64,000 bases of DNA from Marinobacterium mangrovicola (GTDB lineage Bacteria > Pseudomonadota > Gammaproteobacteria > Pseudomonadales > Balneatricaceae): NCBI RefSeq assembly GCF_004339595.1, contig NZ_SMFU01000007.1, positions 1,362,658 to 1,426,657 on the forward strand, read 5' to 3'. Each line of letters opens with the position of its first letter. The stretch's first letter is position 1. The position numbers were made by a program, and so were the translations under genes. This document shows, one piece after another, positions 43,604-52,593 of the stretch. The notes beneath the pieces are model-generated. The model was not told the DNA's origin and made no database searches. It saw nothing but the letters and a program-made list of their open reading frames with translations.

Positions 43604-44398
43604 TCAATCGGGCCGGGCCAGCCGCTGCACCTCCACATGCTGCACAATCGGGATCACCGGCGGGCCAAACTGGTTATAGATCGCCACATCGGCGGCGTCA
43701 CGACCGTAGCCGATGGTGACGTAACCACCTCTGAGCTCGGGCTGGGTCGGATCAAAGGTGTACCAGCGCCCGCCCACATACGCTTCAAACCATGCATGAA
43801 GATCCATGGGATAAAGCTCATGCAGATATCCGACGACCATGCGTGCGGGAATGCTGAGACTGCGGCACAGGGCTATGCCGAGGTGAGCCAGATCGCGGCA
43901 GACTCCGGCGCCACGCTGGTTGATTTCCGCCGCCGAAGCAGGCACCGCACTGGTGGCCGGCTCATAACGGATATTGTTTCTCACCCAGGCCTCAATCGCT
44001 GCGACCTGATCGTATCCGAGATAGCAGCCGGCGGTGATTTCCGTAGCCATATCACCGAAACGGTCAGACTCGCAGAAGCGGCTGGGTAACAGGTAGTGCA
44101 GCACCGCATCCGGCAGATTCTGAATCTCGATAAAGGGCGCACCAAAACCCCGGTCCATTTCATCGGAGGTTTTTACATCGGTACGGGTGGCGATGCAGAA
44201 CGGCCCCGGCGGTGCGACAAGGCGCTGACAGAGGTTACCGTAGGCATCGGAGAATTCGAACACAGGTACATTGGGTTCGATACGGTACTCCTCCCGCGAT
44301 ACCCACTGCTGGGCACCACTACGTGCTCTCAGCATCAAGATGAAAGGGGTCGGAAAGGTGATATCGAATTTCAGCTCACAGCTAGTCTGCAACCACAT
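43604..44398 (-). CDS. Transglutaminase-fold cysteine protease-like protein
   Basis: 264 residues from ATG 44398, with GCGGAG nine bases upstream; a longer frame overlaps the next gene. An N-terminal beta domain (about 1-115) precedes the transglutaminase core. The catalytic triad is intact: Cys167 in [10 protein letters not shown], His201 in [10 protein letters not shown] and Asp216 in YTFDPT. Many bacterial proteins of this type are peptidases or amidases rather than cross-linkers. No signal peptide is visible, so it is probably cytoplasmic. It lies 56 bases downstream of a GGDEF gene on the same strand. Confidence 0.88.
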   Translation of the reverse strand: MWLQTSCELKFDITFPTPFILMLRARSGAQQWVSREEYRIEPNVPVFEFSDAYGNLCQRLVAPPGPFCIATRTDVKTSDEMDRGFGAPFIEIQNLPDAVLHYLLPSRFCESDRFGDMATEITAGCYLGYDQVAAIEAWVRNNIRYEPATSAVPASAAEINQRGAGVCRDLAHLGIALCRSLSIPARMVVGYLHELYPMDLHAWFEAYVGGRWYTFDPTQPELRGGYVTIGYGRDAADVAIYNQFGPPVIPIVQHVEVQRLARPD

Positions 44399-44454
44399 GA
44401 ATGCTCCGCTTCGATGGTTAACGCTGTGCCAGTTTGGACCATCCTGCCCGGGAT

Positions 44455-45696
44455 TTAAACCGTGTCCTCGCGGGTATCGGCTACGCAAACACGGTCCCGC
44501 CCTTCCCGTTTGGCTCGGTAGAGCTGTTTATCCGCTAATGAGAGGTTTTCTTCCAGCGGCCGGTCGATCGCTACTTCAACCACGCCAATGGAAACGGTCA
44601 TCTTTACCTGGGCACCGCGAGCAGCAAAGCTTGAGTTGCGCAGGCATTCGCAAAGCCGCTCGGCAACGCCTGCCGCCTCATCCAATTCAGTTTTTGCCAG
44701 CAGCACATAAAACTCCTCACCGCCAACCCTGAACAGATGATCCTCTTCGCGCAGCAGCGAAGCACATTTTGCGACCATAAACTGGAGTGCACGATCGCCT
44801 ACCGCGTGACCGAAGTTATCATTAATCGATTTGAAGTAATCCACATCCAGCAGGAGAAGACTCAACGGGAGCTCTGCCCCCCGGTGTTCACTGACAGCTG
44901 CCTTGGCCATCAGCGTGAATTGACGGCGATTGCCGATTCCGGTCAGGGGATCGGTCAGCGACGCGACCTCCAATTGCTGGACCAACTTCTTGCGCTCGGT
45001 CACATCAAGCATGGCTCCGACCTGACCGGCCGGACGACCATCCGGGTGGAAAAATACCGCCTTATTGAATTCAATCTCACGCAATTGACCATCAGCACAA
45101 CGAACCGGCGCTTCATAACGCTGGTGGCCACCCGTGGCCAGCAGGTCGCAGTCGGCGCGATAATACCGATCTGCCAGTTCAGCGGGGGCTACATCGTAAA
45201 CCGAATGGCCAACGACTTTGTTCAGGGGAAGCCCGATGAACTCGGAAAAGGCGATATTGCAGCCACGATAAACATGGTGCTCATCCTTGAAGAAGATCGG
45301 TACCGGGATCGCATCGATCACGGTCTGCAGCATGCCGCTGTCCGCTACATTTTCCGGCTCACGCCGGCGCTGGGTTTCCAGAGCAACGATTTCCAGCGCG
45401 ATTCTTTCCAGATCATTGATCGGCAAACAGGTTAGTGCACCACCCTCAACCGCACGGATCGAAGCCGCAAAGTCGGTGCTTTCGGCAAGAAGAATGACCC
45501 GCCGCGCAGCGAAAAGAGCCTGCTCTTTCTGCTCGAGATCGGCGTCGACCAACAGAATCAGCGCGCCCACCGGGGTCTCACTGATCGCGCTACAGCAGGA
45601 CCACTCAATAGCGAGCCCGGCCTGGGTCAAGAGTCCTTCCAACGACCCCACGAGGGTACCTGCTGCAGGCAGGTAATAGATTGCCAGCTTATCCAT
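44455..45696 (-). CDS. PAS-GGDEF diguanylate cyclase with receiver-like N-terminus
   Basis: 413 residues from ATG 45696, a start without a clear Shine-Dalgarno. Residues about 1-110 look like a degenerate receiver or receiver-like domain. A PAS domain (about 120-245) includes [20 protein letters not shown], and the GGDEF domain (about 250-410) has an intact GGEEF loop (near 325-329) with REED as the RxxD site. It should be an active, product-inhibited cyclase in the cytoplasm. It shares its strand and short spacing with the transglutaminase-fold gene downstream, so the two may form one transcript. Confidence 0.9.
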   Translation of the reverse strand: MDKLAIYYLPAAGTLVGSLEGLLTQAGLAIEWSCCSAISETPVGALILLVDADLEQKEQALFAARRVILLAESTDFAASIRAVEGGALTCLPINDLERIALEIVALETQRRREPENVADSGMLQTVIDAIPVPIFFKDEHHVYRGCNIAFSEFIGLPLNKVVGHSVYDVAPAELADRYYRADCDLLATGGHQRYEAPVRCADGQLREIEFNKAVFFHPDGRPAGQVGAMLDVTERKKLVQQLEVASLTDPLTGIGNRRQFTLMAKAAVSEHRGAELPLSLLLLDVDYFKSINDNFGHAVGDRALQFMVAKCASLLREEDHLFRVGGEEFYVLLAKTELDEAAGVAERLCECLRNSSFAARGAQVKMTVSIGVVEVAIDRPLEENLSLADKQLYRAKREGRDRVCVADTREDTV

Positions 45697-45851
45697 CAAG
45701 GAGTACGAATAGCCTGAAAGAAGTTAATGTCGGTATATCGGTACAGGCGATCATCCTTGACCAGCTGCTCAAGATTTAAACTTTATCCGGCCTTATATAA
45801 GCGAATCAAGTATATATACGAGCAATCTTAAAACAGCCGTTTAAACACCAA

Positions 45852-47297
45852 TCAGCACTGCATCACTGCCTCAGCGCCGGTCTGCTTGTCGGTGTATGTG
45901 ATACGGGCCGTTTTAAAGTTCAGATCCACGAACAGACGGCAGAAATGTTCGCCATGACGCCAGGCCATAGCCACACTTGTATCGCTGGAGTAATGCAGCT
46001 CAAAGCGCCCCTCAAAGGCGGGATGGGTATTGCGGAAACGCATCAGCTCAAGCAGCCGTTTAACCACCGGCGTCTGCATCGCTTCGTCGATCTCTTCGAA
46101 GCTGTAGTAGTGACGGTTGATATCTCGAGCCTCACCGGTCTCCTCCATCAGGTCGTAATCATTGCAGCCCGCAAACAGACCCACGTAATACACCTGCGGA
46201 ATCCCTGGCGCGAAGAACTGTATCGCCCGCGCAGCGATATAGGCATCGTCGTTCTTCATCAGGGCTTCATAGAAGGTACAGGTCAACTGATAGATAGCGC
46301 CGACGCTGTGAGCATTGACCGCGGAACGGCGCAGAATGGGATCGGCGCTACGGGTCGATACCGTATCGATCAACCCCTTGATCAGATCATCGGGCAATAC
46401 ACCTTCCACATCGGGAATGCAGATACCATCGTGGGTATCGAGCACCGTCACCATGTTGCGCGGCGCCATGCGTAGCCAGTGTTTGAGATACACGCTGTTG
46501 TCATCGAGCAGCGTGTAGAGCATCAATGGCGGCAGCGCGAAGCCGTAAGGATGCATATCGCGGCGACCGATAGCGTACTGATAGCTGGAGTGGTCATGCA
46601 CCTCGGGCAGCAATTCGGTGTTGTGCATATGCGCAACCTCGTTGAACCAATCCAGGTTGCGATACACATCCGGCTCCACCAGAAAACAGCTGGTACCGAT
46701 CTTTTTGGTGGTGTAGCCGAAGGCATCCAGGCGGAACAGTTTCACGCCCTTGTGCGCCAGGAAGGCGATGTAGTGCCCCATCAACTCGTGGGTTTTCTCG
46801 GATTCGTAGTTCAGATCGATCTGGTGCTCGGTAAAGGTGCACCAGACGCGGCCCTTGGAGCCGTCGGCGAACTTCACTTCACGGAACGGCTCCTTCTCTT
46901 TGCGGATATGGATCTTCGCCAGATCATCATGAGTGATCGGCTCTAGGTCATCCACATTGATAAAAAGTTCGACGTAGTCCGAGTCGTACCCTTTCTCGAT
47001 GAAGTCCTTGAACTCCACCGATTCATCGGAAATATGGTTAAGTATCAGGTCAACGCAGAGATCGTAACGGCTGGATATATGCTCGATATCCTGCCAACTG
47101 CCAAAGCGCGGATCGACCTCGGTATGGGTCAGCGGCGAGAAACCGGCATCGGCATTGGAGGGGTAGAACGGCAGAATATGGACACCGCCCACGGCGTCCC
47201 CCAGATACCTTTCCAACACCCTGTCCAGATCTTTCAGGTCCTTTCCCATCCGGTCCGGATAGCAGATCAGCTGTACCTGGTTACGAAGTACCGTCAT
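45852..47297 (-). CDS. GH13 (subfamily 18) sugar phosphorylase, sucrose- or glucosylglycerol-type
   Basis: 481 residues, close to sucrose phosphorylases. The catalytic residues fall at almost the same numbers: nucleophile Asp191 (FRLDAFGY), acid/base Glu232 (LPEVHDH) and Asp290 (LDTHDG). The start has the family's QVQLICYPDRMGKDL and a GGVHILPFYPSNADAGFSP segment. The enzyme would split a glucoside with phosphate, giving glucose 1-phosphate. The acceptor specificity (fructose, glycerol, glycerate) cannot be read here; in marine bacteria of this group glucosylglycerol phosphorylases are known, and glucosylglycerol is an osmolyte. It is flanked by a transglutaminase-fold gene and a GGDEF gene. 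Confidence 0.9.
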   Translation of the reverse strand: MTVLRNQVQLICYPDRMGKDLKDLDRVLERYLGDAVGGVHILPFYPSNADAGFSPLTHTEVDPRFGSWQDIEHISSRYDLCVDLILNHISDESVEFKDFIEKGYDSDYVELFINVDDLEPITHDDLAKIHIRKEKEPFREVKFADGSKGRVWCTFTEHQIDLNYESEKTHELMGHYIAFLAHKGVKLFRLDAFGYTTKKIGTSCFLVEPDVYRNLDWFNEVAHMHNTELLPEVHDHSSYQYAIGRRDMHPYGFALPPLMLYTLLDDNSVYLKHWLRMAPRNMVTVLDTHDGICIPDVEGVLPDDLIKGLIDTVSTRSADPILRRSAVNAHSVGAIYQLTCTFYEALMKNDDAYIAARAIQFFAPGIPQVYYVGLFAGCNDYDLMEETGEARDINRHYYSFEEIDEAMQTPVVKRLLELMRFRNTHPAFEGRFELHYSSDTSVAMAWRHGEHFCRLFVDLNFKTARITYTDKQTGAEAVMQC

Positions 47298-47446
47298 ACC
47301 CTTCCTCCTGTTGAACCTTTTTACCTACCTTAGAGGGCTGAACGGCATTGATGCAAATATCTGACCGCATTTCTCGGATATAAGGCGCTCTACTCTCATT
47401 CGATAGAAGCGCCAGCCATACCGGGCCCGGCAATAAGCTTTACGAG

Positions 47447-48301
47447 TCAACCCTCAAGCAGCGTGATCCAGACCCCCACTTTCAGCGACGATCCTTCAGG
47501 CCCCAGAAAGGAGCCCTCAACCGGGGGGACAGTGTCGGGATTACGCGCCACAGCTACCGGAATATGGGTAACTCCGGTGATCTCACCGCTGGTGGGATCG
47601 AAGCCTTTCCAGCCGGCACCCGGAATATACACCTCGGCCCAGGCGTGGGTAGTACCGAAAAACTCTGGGCCCGGCGGCACAAACAGGTAACCGCTGACAA
47701 AGCGGGCGGCAAACCCCAGATGACGCACGGCGGCGATATAAAGGTTGGCAAAATCGCGGCAGGAGCCGCAACCCAGCGACAGAGTCTCTTCCGGTGTCTG
47801 CACCCCTGGTTCTTCCCGCACCTTGTACTCGAAGTTCGCCTCAATGGCATCACAGAGCCGGCGCAGCAATCCATAGGACTGGATCGGCTCATTTCCATCC
47901 CAGAGCGCAGCGATCCACTGCGTCAACGCTTCCGAGCTATCCCCTTGGGCGAAATAGGGGTTAAGGATCAGCCGATCCTCTTCGAGATAATCGAAGGGAT
48001 AATCGACCGCATAATCTTCCACTAGAAAGTCCAGCGGATGCTGATCGAAATGCTCAAGCTCCACTTCGCTCAGGATCTCAAACTCCGTACAGGGAGTATC
48101 AAACTCTGCCACCGCCACGGAGTTGTTCTCCACATCTCTATACCAGTGCACATTACTCGCTGGCGGGTTCAGCGTAAGCGTGGCCGACAGTATGCGCACA
48201 TCGTGATCTTCTCGCGGCCGGATTCTGAGCCAGTGCGGATCCAGGTTCGCCTCACCATTGAAGCCATACCAGGTGCTGTGTTTGATCCTGTAGCGTTTCA
48301 T
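47447..48301 (-). CDS. Transglutaminase-fold protein (second copy, different subtype)
   Basis: 284 residues. An N-terminal beta-sandwich region (about 1-110, beginning MKRYRIKHSTWYGFNGEANL) precedes the catalytic core. The triad is Cys181 (GCGSCRDFANL), His219 (TTHAWAEVY) and Asp235 (GFDPTSG). This is the type often found in clusters with alpha-E and ATP-grasp proteins, but neither is adjacent here. Probably a cytoplasmic peptidase- or amidase-like enzyme of unknown substrate. It starts at ATG 48301, about 150 bases upstream of the GH13 gene. Confidence 0.88.
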   Translation of the reverse strand: MKRYRIKHSTWYGFNGEANLDPHWLRIRPREDHDVRILSATLTLNPPASNVHWYRDVENNSVAVAEFDTPCTEFEILSEVELEHFDQHPLDFLVEDYAVDYPFDYLEEDRLILNPYFAQGDSSEALTQWIAALWDGNEPIQSYGLLRRLCDAIEANFEYKVREEPGVQTPEETLSLGCGSCRDFANLYIAAVRHLGFAARFVSGYLFVPPGPEFFGTTHAWAEVYIPGAGWKGFDPTSGEITGVTHIPVAVARNPDTVPPVEGSFLGPEGSSLKVGVWITLLEG

Positions 48302-48426
48302 CTAGGTACCTCATCCAGAAAGTCGGCGATGCCGGGGGCTCATCGCTGAACTTCACTATACTCCGTGCAGTCGTACTCGTGTCGAGCGTCAGTTTCCTCG
48401 CTTTTTATTTGATTAGGAGTATCCGC

Positions 48427-49191
48427 GTGCAGATCCATTCCCTGACTTCTGCTATCACACTTTGCAGTCTGCTTGCATTCAGTACAACCAGCCAGGCGGG
48501 CCTTGGCGATCTGCTCAACCAGGGTGCTGAGCTGCTGAAAGAGACCACCGGCGAGACAACCTCGAGTACGGACGCAGCGTCCAATCTTTCCACTGACACC
48601 CTTGCTTCGGGCCTCAAAGACGCGCTTCAGGTAGGTACTCAGCGCGCCGTTGAAACCCTCGCGTCCACCGATGGCTACTATGGCAGCAAGGATGTGAAAA
48701 TTCCGCTACCGTCGTACCTGGAGACCACCCGCAGCATGCTGGTGGGCGCTGGTTTTGGAACCCAGGTGGAAGCGTTCGAACTGAGTATGAACCGCGCCGC
48801 TGAAGATGCCGTTACTGAAGCTGCGCCAATTTTTGTCGATGCGGTCGAGGCGATGACCATAGAGGATGCCCGCAAGATCTACAGCGGTGGCGACAATGCG
48901 GCCACCGACTATTTCCGTGATCACACCTACACCGAATTGAAAGAGCGCTTCCGCCCCCGTATCGAAACCGCCATGGCCAGCAGCGGCGTCACGGCGGCCT
49001 ACCAGGGGCTGATGGATATGGCGGAATCTCAGGTTTCCCTGCTCAGCAACTTCAACCTGGACCTGCCCGACTATGTCACCGAGCAGGCACTGGACGGTCT
49101 TTTTCTGCGTCTGGCGGAAGAGGAAGCCCTGATCCGTACCGAACCCGTGGCACGCACCACCGATCTGCTGAAAGAAGTGTTTGGCAACTGA
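48427..49191 (+). CDS. DUF4197-family exported protein
   Basis: 254 residues from GTG 48427, with TTAGGAG eight bases upstream. A signal peptide (about 1-25, ending TTSQAG) precedes a helical domain. The DUF4197 pattern is visible: ALQVGTQRAVETLASTDGYYGSKDVKIPLP, GFGTQVEAFELSMNRAAEDAV and ARKIYSGGDNAATDYFRDHT. The family is widespread in proteobacteria, with unknown function and a periplasmic location. It stands divergent from the transglutaminase gene; the mini flagellar-rod-like gene follows 90 bases later. Confidence 0.88.
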   Translation: MQIHSLTSAITLCSLLAFSTTSQAGLGDLLNQGAELLKETTGETTSSTDAASNLSTDTLASGLKDALQVGTQRAVETLASTDGYYGSKDVKIPLPSYLETTRSMLVGAGFGTQVEAFELSMNRAAEDAVTEAAPIFVDAVEAMTIEDARKIYSGGDNAATDYFRDHTYTELKERFRPRIETAMASSGVTAAYQGLMDMAESQVSLLSNFNLDLPDYVTEQALDGLFLRLAEEEALIRTEPVARTTDLLKEVFGN

Positions 49192-49281
49192 CCCAACACC
49201 AAAGTACAGTTGCAGCTGTGTACCCCGCCCGGGGACACTGCTCTCAGATTGAACCGGGACTAACCGGTCGACGGGTAGATT

Positions 49282-49521
49282 ATGAATACCATTTCAGCCT
49301 TCAATTCGGGTGTGCAGGCGTTTCAGACCGCCAACAACCAGATTGAACAGAACGCGCAGAATATCGCTCGTCAGACCACGGGCCTGGCTTCCAGCTCAGT
49401 GCCTTCGCTGGAAGAGTCTCTTGTCAGCCAGTCTCAGGCCGAGACTTATGCTCTGGCCGGGGTCAAGGTCGTGCAAAGTGCTGACGAGGTACTCGGTACT
49501 CTGCTCGATATTTCTGTCTGA
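49282..49521 (+). CDS. Miniature flagellar-rod/hook-like protein of 79 residues
   Basis: The protein starts MNTISAFNSGVQAFQTANNQ and ends QSADEVLGTLLDISV. The first part resembles the N-terminal helix of flagellar rod and hook proteins (FlgB/FlgC/FlgE type, 'AxNxIENIAN...'). The last part resembles their C-terminal helix (FlgC-like MKxADQMLGTLLDI). The large middle that forms the hook or rod body is absent. The frame is intact, and the RBS is weak. Such short proteins exist in several gammaproteobacteria as unnamed genes; the role is unknown. No flagellar gene is adjacent. Confidence 0.65.
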   Translation: MNTISAFNSGVQAFQTANNQIEQNAQNIARQTTGLASSSVPSLEESLVSQSQAETYALAGVKVVQSADEVLGTLLDISV

Positions 49522-49608
49522 GTCTGAGCGCCTTAAGACTGCCGTATCGACAGTTAACATCCCGAAAGCAACGCCTGAATAACAACAATAAAACAAGGAA
49601 TTGTGCCC

Positions 49609-50460
49609 ATGAGTTCAGGCCGCCTCTTCGCTCTGGTCTGCCTGGCTATGCTCGCCTTTGCCGGCAACTCACTGCTCTGTAGAGTCGCTCTGCGCGATAC
49701 CGATATCGATCCCGCCAGTTTCACTGCCATCCGCCTCTGCTCCGGTGCGCTGACCCTCTGGCTATTCCTGCTGCTGCGATCCCAGGGCAGGCAAGCCACC
49801 GGTAACTGGCCCTCCGCGCTGGCACTGTTTCTGTATGCCGGGCTTTTCTCCTACGCCTACACCCAACTGGAAGCCGGTGCCGGAGCTCTGCTGCTGTTTG
49901 GTGCGGTACAGGTCACGATGATCGGATACGCACTCTTCCAGGGTGAGCGTTTCACCCCGTTGCGCTGGCTGGGTCTTGGGATCGCGCTGGCGGGATTGAT
50001 CGGCCTGCTGCTGCCGGGTCTCAGTGCGCCACCGCTGGCCTCGTCCCTGTTGATGGCGGGCGCCGGGATCGCCTGGGGCGTTTATACGCTGCGCGGTCGC
50101 ACTGGCGGCAGCCCGGCGCTGGCCAGTGCCGGCAACTTTATCCGCTCGGCACCGCTGGCACTGCTGCTGCTCGGCGCCGCCTGGCTCTTTGGTGAAGTAG
50201 AGATCGATACAGCGGGAGTACTCTGGGCACTGGCCTCCGGTGCCCTGGCATCTGCCGTGGGTTATCTGATCTGGTATGCCGCCCTGCCGCATATAAGTGC
50301 AACCAACGCAGCGACGATCCAGCTCAGCGTACCGGTGATCACCGCCATCGCCGGCATAATTCTGCTAAGTGAAACACTGTCACTGCGTCTGCTGCTGACC
50401 TCCGTCGCGATCCTCGGCGGTATTGCGCTGGTCATTCGGCAGAAGCCGGCTGCAACCTGA
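49609..50460 (+). CDS. EamA-family (DMT superfamily) transporter
   Basis: 283 residues from ATG 49609, chosen because AAGGA lies nine bases upstream (a GTG six bases earlier is too close). Ten hydrophobic helices form two EamA repeats. Typical features include GNSLLCRVALRDTDIDPASFTAIRLCSGAL at the start and GYLIWYAALPHISATNAATIQLSVPVITAIAG in the second repeat. Probably exports a metabolite or amino acid; substrate unknown. It converges on the sugar dehydrogenase gene, overlapping its end by 29 bases. Confidence 0.88.
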   Translation: MSSGRLFALVCLAMLAFAGNSLLCRVALRDTDIDPASFTAIRLCSGALTLWLFLLLRSQGRQATGNWPSALALFLYAGLFSYAYTQLEAGAGALLLFGAVQVTMIGYALFQGERFTPLRWLGLGIALAGLIGLLLPGLSAPPLASSLLMAGAGIAWGVYTLRGRTGGSPALASAGNFIRSAPLALLLLGAAWLFGEVEIDTAGVLWALASGALASAVGYLIWYAALPHISATNAATIQLSVPVITAIAGIILLSETLSLRLLLTSVAILGGIALVIRQKPAAT

Positions 50461-51556
50461 GAATCCGACCACTATCGGTGGAGAGATAGATCAGCCCATC
50501 AGGGCCCTGCTCCACATCACGGATACGCTCGTTCATCTCATCGAGCAGCCTCTCCTCGGCTACTGCTTCGCCGCTGGCATCGAGCTCCACTCGGTTCAAA
50601 TGAGTAAGCGCCAGCGCCCCGGAAAACAGGTTGCCACGCCACTCGGGAAAAGCAGCGCCTGTGTAAAACATCAGGCTGCCCGGCGCAATTGAGGGGATAT
50701 AGACCTTCACCGGCGATTCCATGCCGGGAGCCTCTTCACCCTCGCCTACATCAATCGGTCCCCAGTATTCCTTGCCATGGGAGAGCGTCGGCCAGCCATA
50801 GTTGGCACCGGACTTAATCAGGTTGATCTCATCGCCACCGCGCGGGCCGTGCTCGTTTTCCCAAAGCAGGTCATGCTCGGCATCGTAGGCCAGGCCCTGG
50901 GGATTTCGGTGGCCATAGCTCCAAATTTCGGGCTGCGCGCCGGCCTTACCGATAAACGGATTATCACTCGGTATCTGACCACCGAGCGTCAAGCGCATAA
51001 TAGTGCCCGCATGGGTCTGCAGGTTCTGGCCATTCGGACGCTCGCCACGATCGCCGGTGGAGAAGTAGACGTGACCCTTGCCATCGAACGCGATGCGCCC
51101 ACCGAAGTGGCGGCTAGTGCCAGTCCCGGAGCGAGTGATCAGCAGATCCTGCCAGTCCGTGAGTTCAGTTCCATCAAGCCTGGCGCGCGATAGCACCGTG
51201 ACGCCGCGATTCTCCACCGAGGCGACCCAGGTCAGGTAATACCACCCCGGTGCTTCCGGCGTGGAGGCCAGGTCGAGCAATCCGCCCTGACCACCGCTTC
51301 TGACTTCAGGCAGACCGGTCACTTCTGTCAGTTCACCGGTGTCGATATTGAGTAACTTAACCCGCCCCTCGCGCTCGGTGATCATCAGCCGGTTTTCATC
51401 CAGAAACTCCATGCCCCAGGCAACACCCAGCCCGGAAGCAAGCTGTTCAACCTCAACCGCGCCTGATTCAGTGCTTTCTCGGTGCACTATCTCTGCCTGA
51501 GCAAACTGCGCGGCGAACACCAGCCCCAAAGCGAGGGATATGGATCTGCGCAACAT
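50432..51556 (-). CDS. PQQ-dependent sugar dehydrogenase-like protein (YliI/Asd type)
   Basis: 374 residues. A signal peptide (about 1-22, ending AQA) precedes a six-bladed propeller of the soluble glucose/aldose dehydrogenase family. Diagnostic segments: GMEFLDENRLMITEREGRV, the active-site region TSRHFGGRIAFDGKGHVYFSTGDRGERPNGQNLQ and the HGPRGGDEINLIKSGANYGWP motif near residue 235. It would oxidise a sugar in the periplasm using PQQ and calcium. The substrate is unknown. PQQ biosynthesis genes are not in this window. Confidence 0.9.
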   Translation of the reverse strand: MLRRSISLALGLVFAAQFAQAEIVHRESTESGAVEVEQLASGLGVAWGMEFLDENRLMITEREGRVKLLNIDTGELTEVTGLPEVRSGGQGGLLDLASTPEAPGWYYLTWVASVENRGVTVLSRARLDGTELTDWQDLLITRSGTGTSRHFGGRIAFDGKGHVYFSTGDRGERPNGQNLQTHAGTIMRLTLGGQIPSDNPFIGKAGAQPEIWSYGHRNPQGLAYDAEHDLLWENEHGPRGGDEINLIKSGANYGWPTLSHGKEYWGPIDVGEGEEAPGMESPVKVYIPSIAPGSLMFYTGAAFPEWRGNLFSGALALTHLNRVELDASGEAVAEERLLDEMNERIRDVEQGPDGLIYLSTDSGRILRLQPASAE

Positions 51557-51647
51557 TTTGAGCCTCCCTGATCCTATTTACGCCATTTAAGGGATTTTGA
51601 CCCTGGACGGCGACTCTGGTTCGCAATACTGCTGCACAGCCCCCGAA

Positions 51648-52514
51648 TTAGTGAGCTCGGCCAGCCGTTTTCGGTGCCGGCCGATTAAGCGTCAGCACCC
51701 CACCGGCGAATACCAGCAACATGCCGAATACCGTCAGCAGGGCAACACTTTCATCCCAAAGCAACCAGCCCACACCGGCCGCCAACACTACCGAACTATA
51801 GGTGAAGGGGCCCAGTTGCGCCGCCGGAACCAGAGTATAAGCACGGCTCATGCTCAACTGTGCCAGCGTCGACGTAGCACCGAGCCCCAGCAACCAGACA
51901 AGCGCCTCAGTGCTTGGCGTCACCCAGTACAGCACGGCCGGCACCACCGAAAACAGCGATCCGAACAGCGCAAAGTAGAACACGATCCGCTGCGGCGGTT
52001 CGGTCAGGTGCATACGCCGCACGGTGACCTTGGCCAAGGCACTGAGCGAGGCACCCAGCAATGCCACCAACAGCCCCAGATTGATCTCCCCCTGCTGGGG
52101 ATTAAGAATCAGCGCGACACCGGCAAAGCCAACCAGCAGGGCCAGTTTGACCCGCGCCGGCACGCTTTCACTCAACCACCAGAACGCGATTACCGGAACG
52201 AAAAATGGGGCCGTCTGTTTCAGCAGCGCGGCTTGCCCCAGGGGCAGCACCGACCAGGAGTAATAGAGGCATGACATGGCGGAGATACCCACCACCGCCC
52301 GCATCAGGTGCAGGTGGATATTGTTTGTCGCCATGGCACGAGAGGCACGCAACAGAAAAGGCAGCATCAGGATCAGGCCCATCAGGTTGCGCATAAAGAC
52401 GATCATCGGTGTACTCAGCTCCTCGCTGACAACACGGATGATCACCCCGGCGCCCACCAGCATCGATTCAGAAAGAACGATGAGCGCGGCCGCCCTGAGT
52501 AACACGGGATTCAA
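51648..52514 (-). CDS. EamA-family (DMT superfamily) transporter, second
   Basis: 288 residues from TTG 52514, with GGAGAG ten bases upstream. A longer start (GTG 52550) would lie within the terminator of the M16 gene, so the TTG start is preferred but not certain. Ten helices in two EamA repeats; marks include GVIIRVVSEELSTPMIVFMRNLMGLILMLPF and LPLGQAALLKQTAPFFVPVIAFW. The two EamA proteins of this window share no close sequence. Substrate unknown. Confidence 0.85.
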   Translation of the reverse strand: MNPVLLRAAALIVLSESMLVGAGVIIRVVSEELSTPMIVFMRNLMGLILMLPFLLRASRAMATNNIHLHLMRAVVGISAMSCLYYSWSVLPLGQAALLKQTAPFFVPVIAFWWLSESVPARVKLALLVGFAGVALILNPQQGEINLGLLVALLGASLSALAKVTVRRMHLTEPPQRIVFYFALFGSLFSVVPAVLYWVTPSTEALVWLLGLGATSTLAQLSMSRAYTLVPAAQLGPFTYSSVVLAAGVGWLLWDESVALLTVFGMLLVFAGGVLTLNRPAPKTAGRAH

Positions 52515-52529
52515 CGTTGAAGACTCTCC

Positions 52530-52571
52530 AAAAAAATCGCCCCGATTCACGTTATTCCGTGACGGGGCGAT
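52530..52571 (-). terminator. Strong terminator of the M16 peptidase gene
   Basis: On the minus strand ATCGCCCCG pairs with CGGGGCGAT, with a further TCACG/CGTGA inner stem, followed by TTTTTTT. It lies between the M16 stop and the next gene and also sits just before the second EamA gene. Confidence 0.9.
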
Positions 52572-52593
52572 ATCTAACGCGTGAGGTTGGCGA

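Noticed and set aside
52548-52550. GTG as the start of the second EamA gene
   Set aside because: It falls within the strong terminator of the M16 gene. The TTG at 52514 has a better ribosome-binding site.
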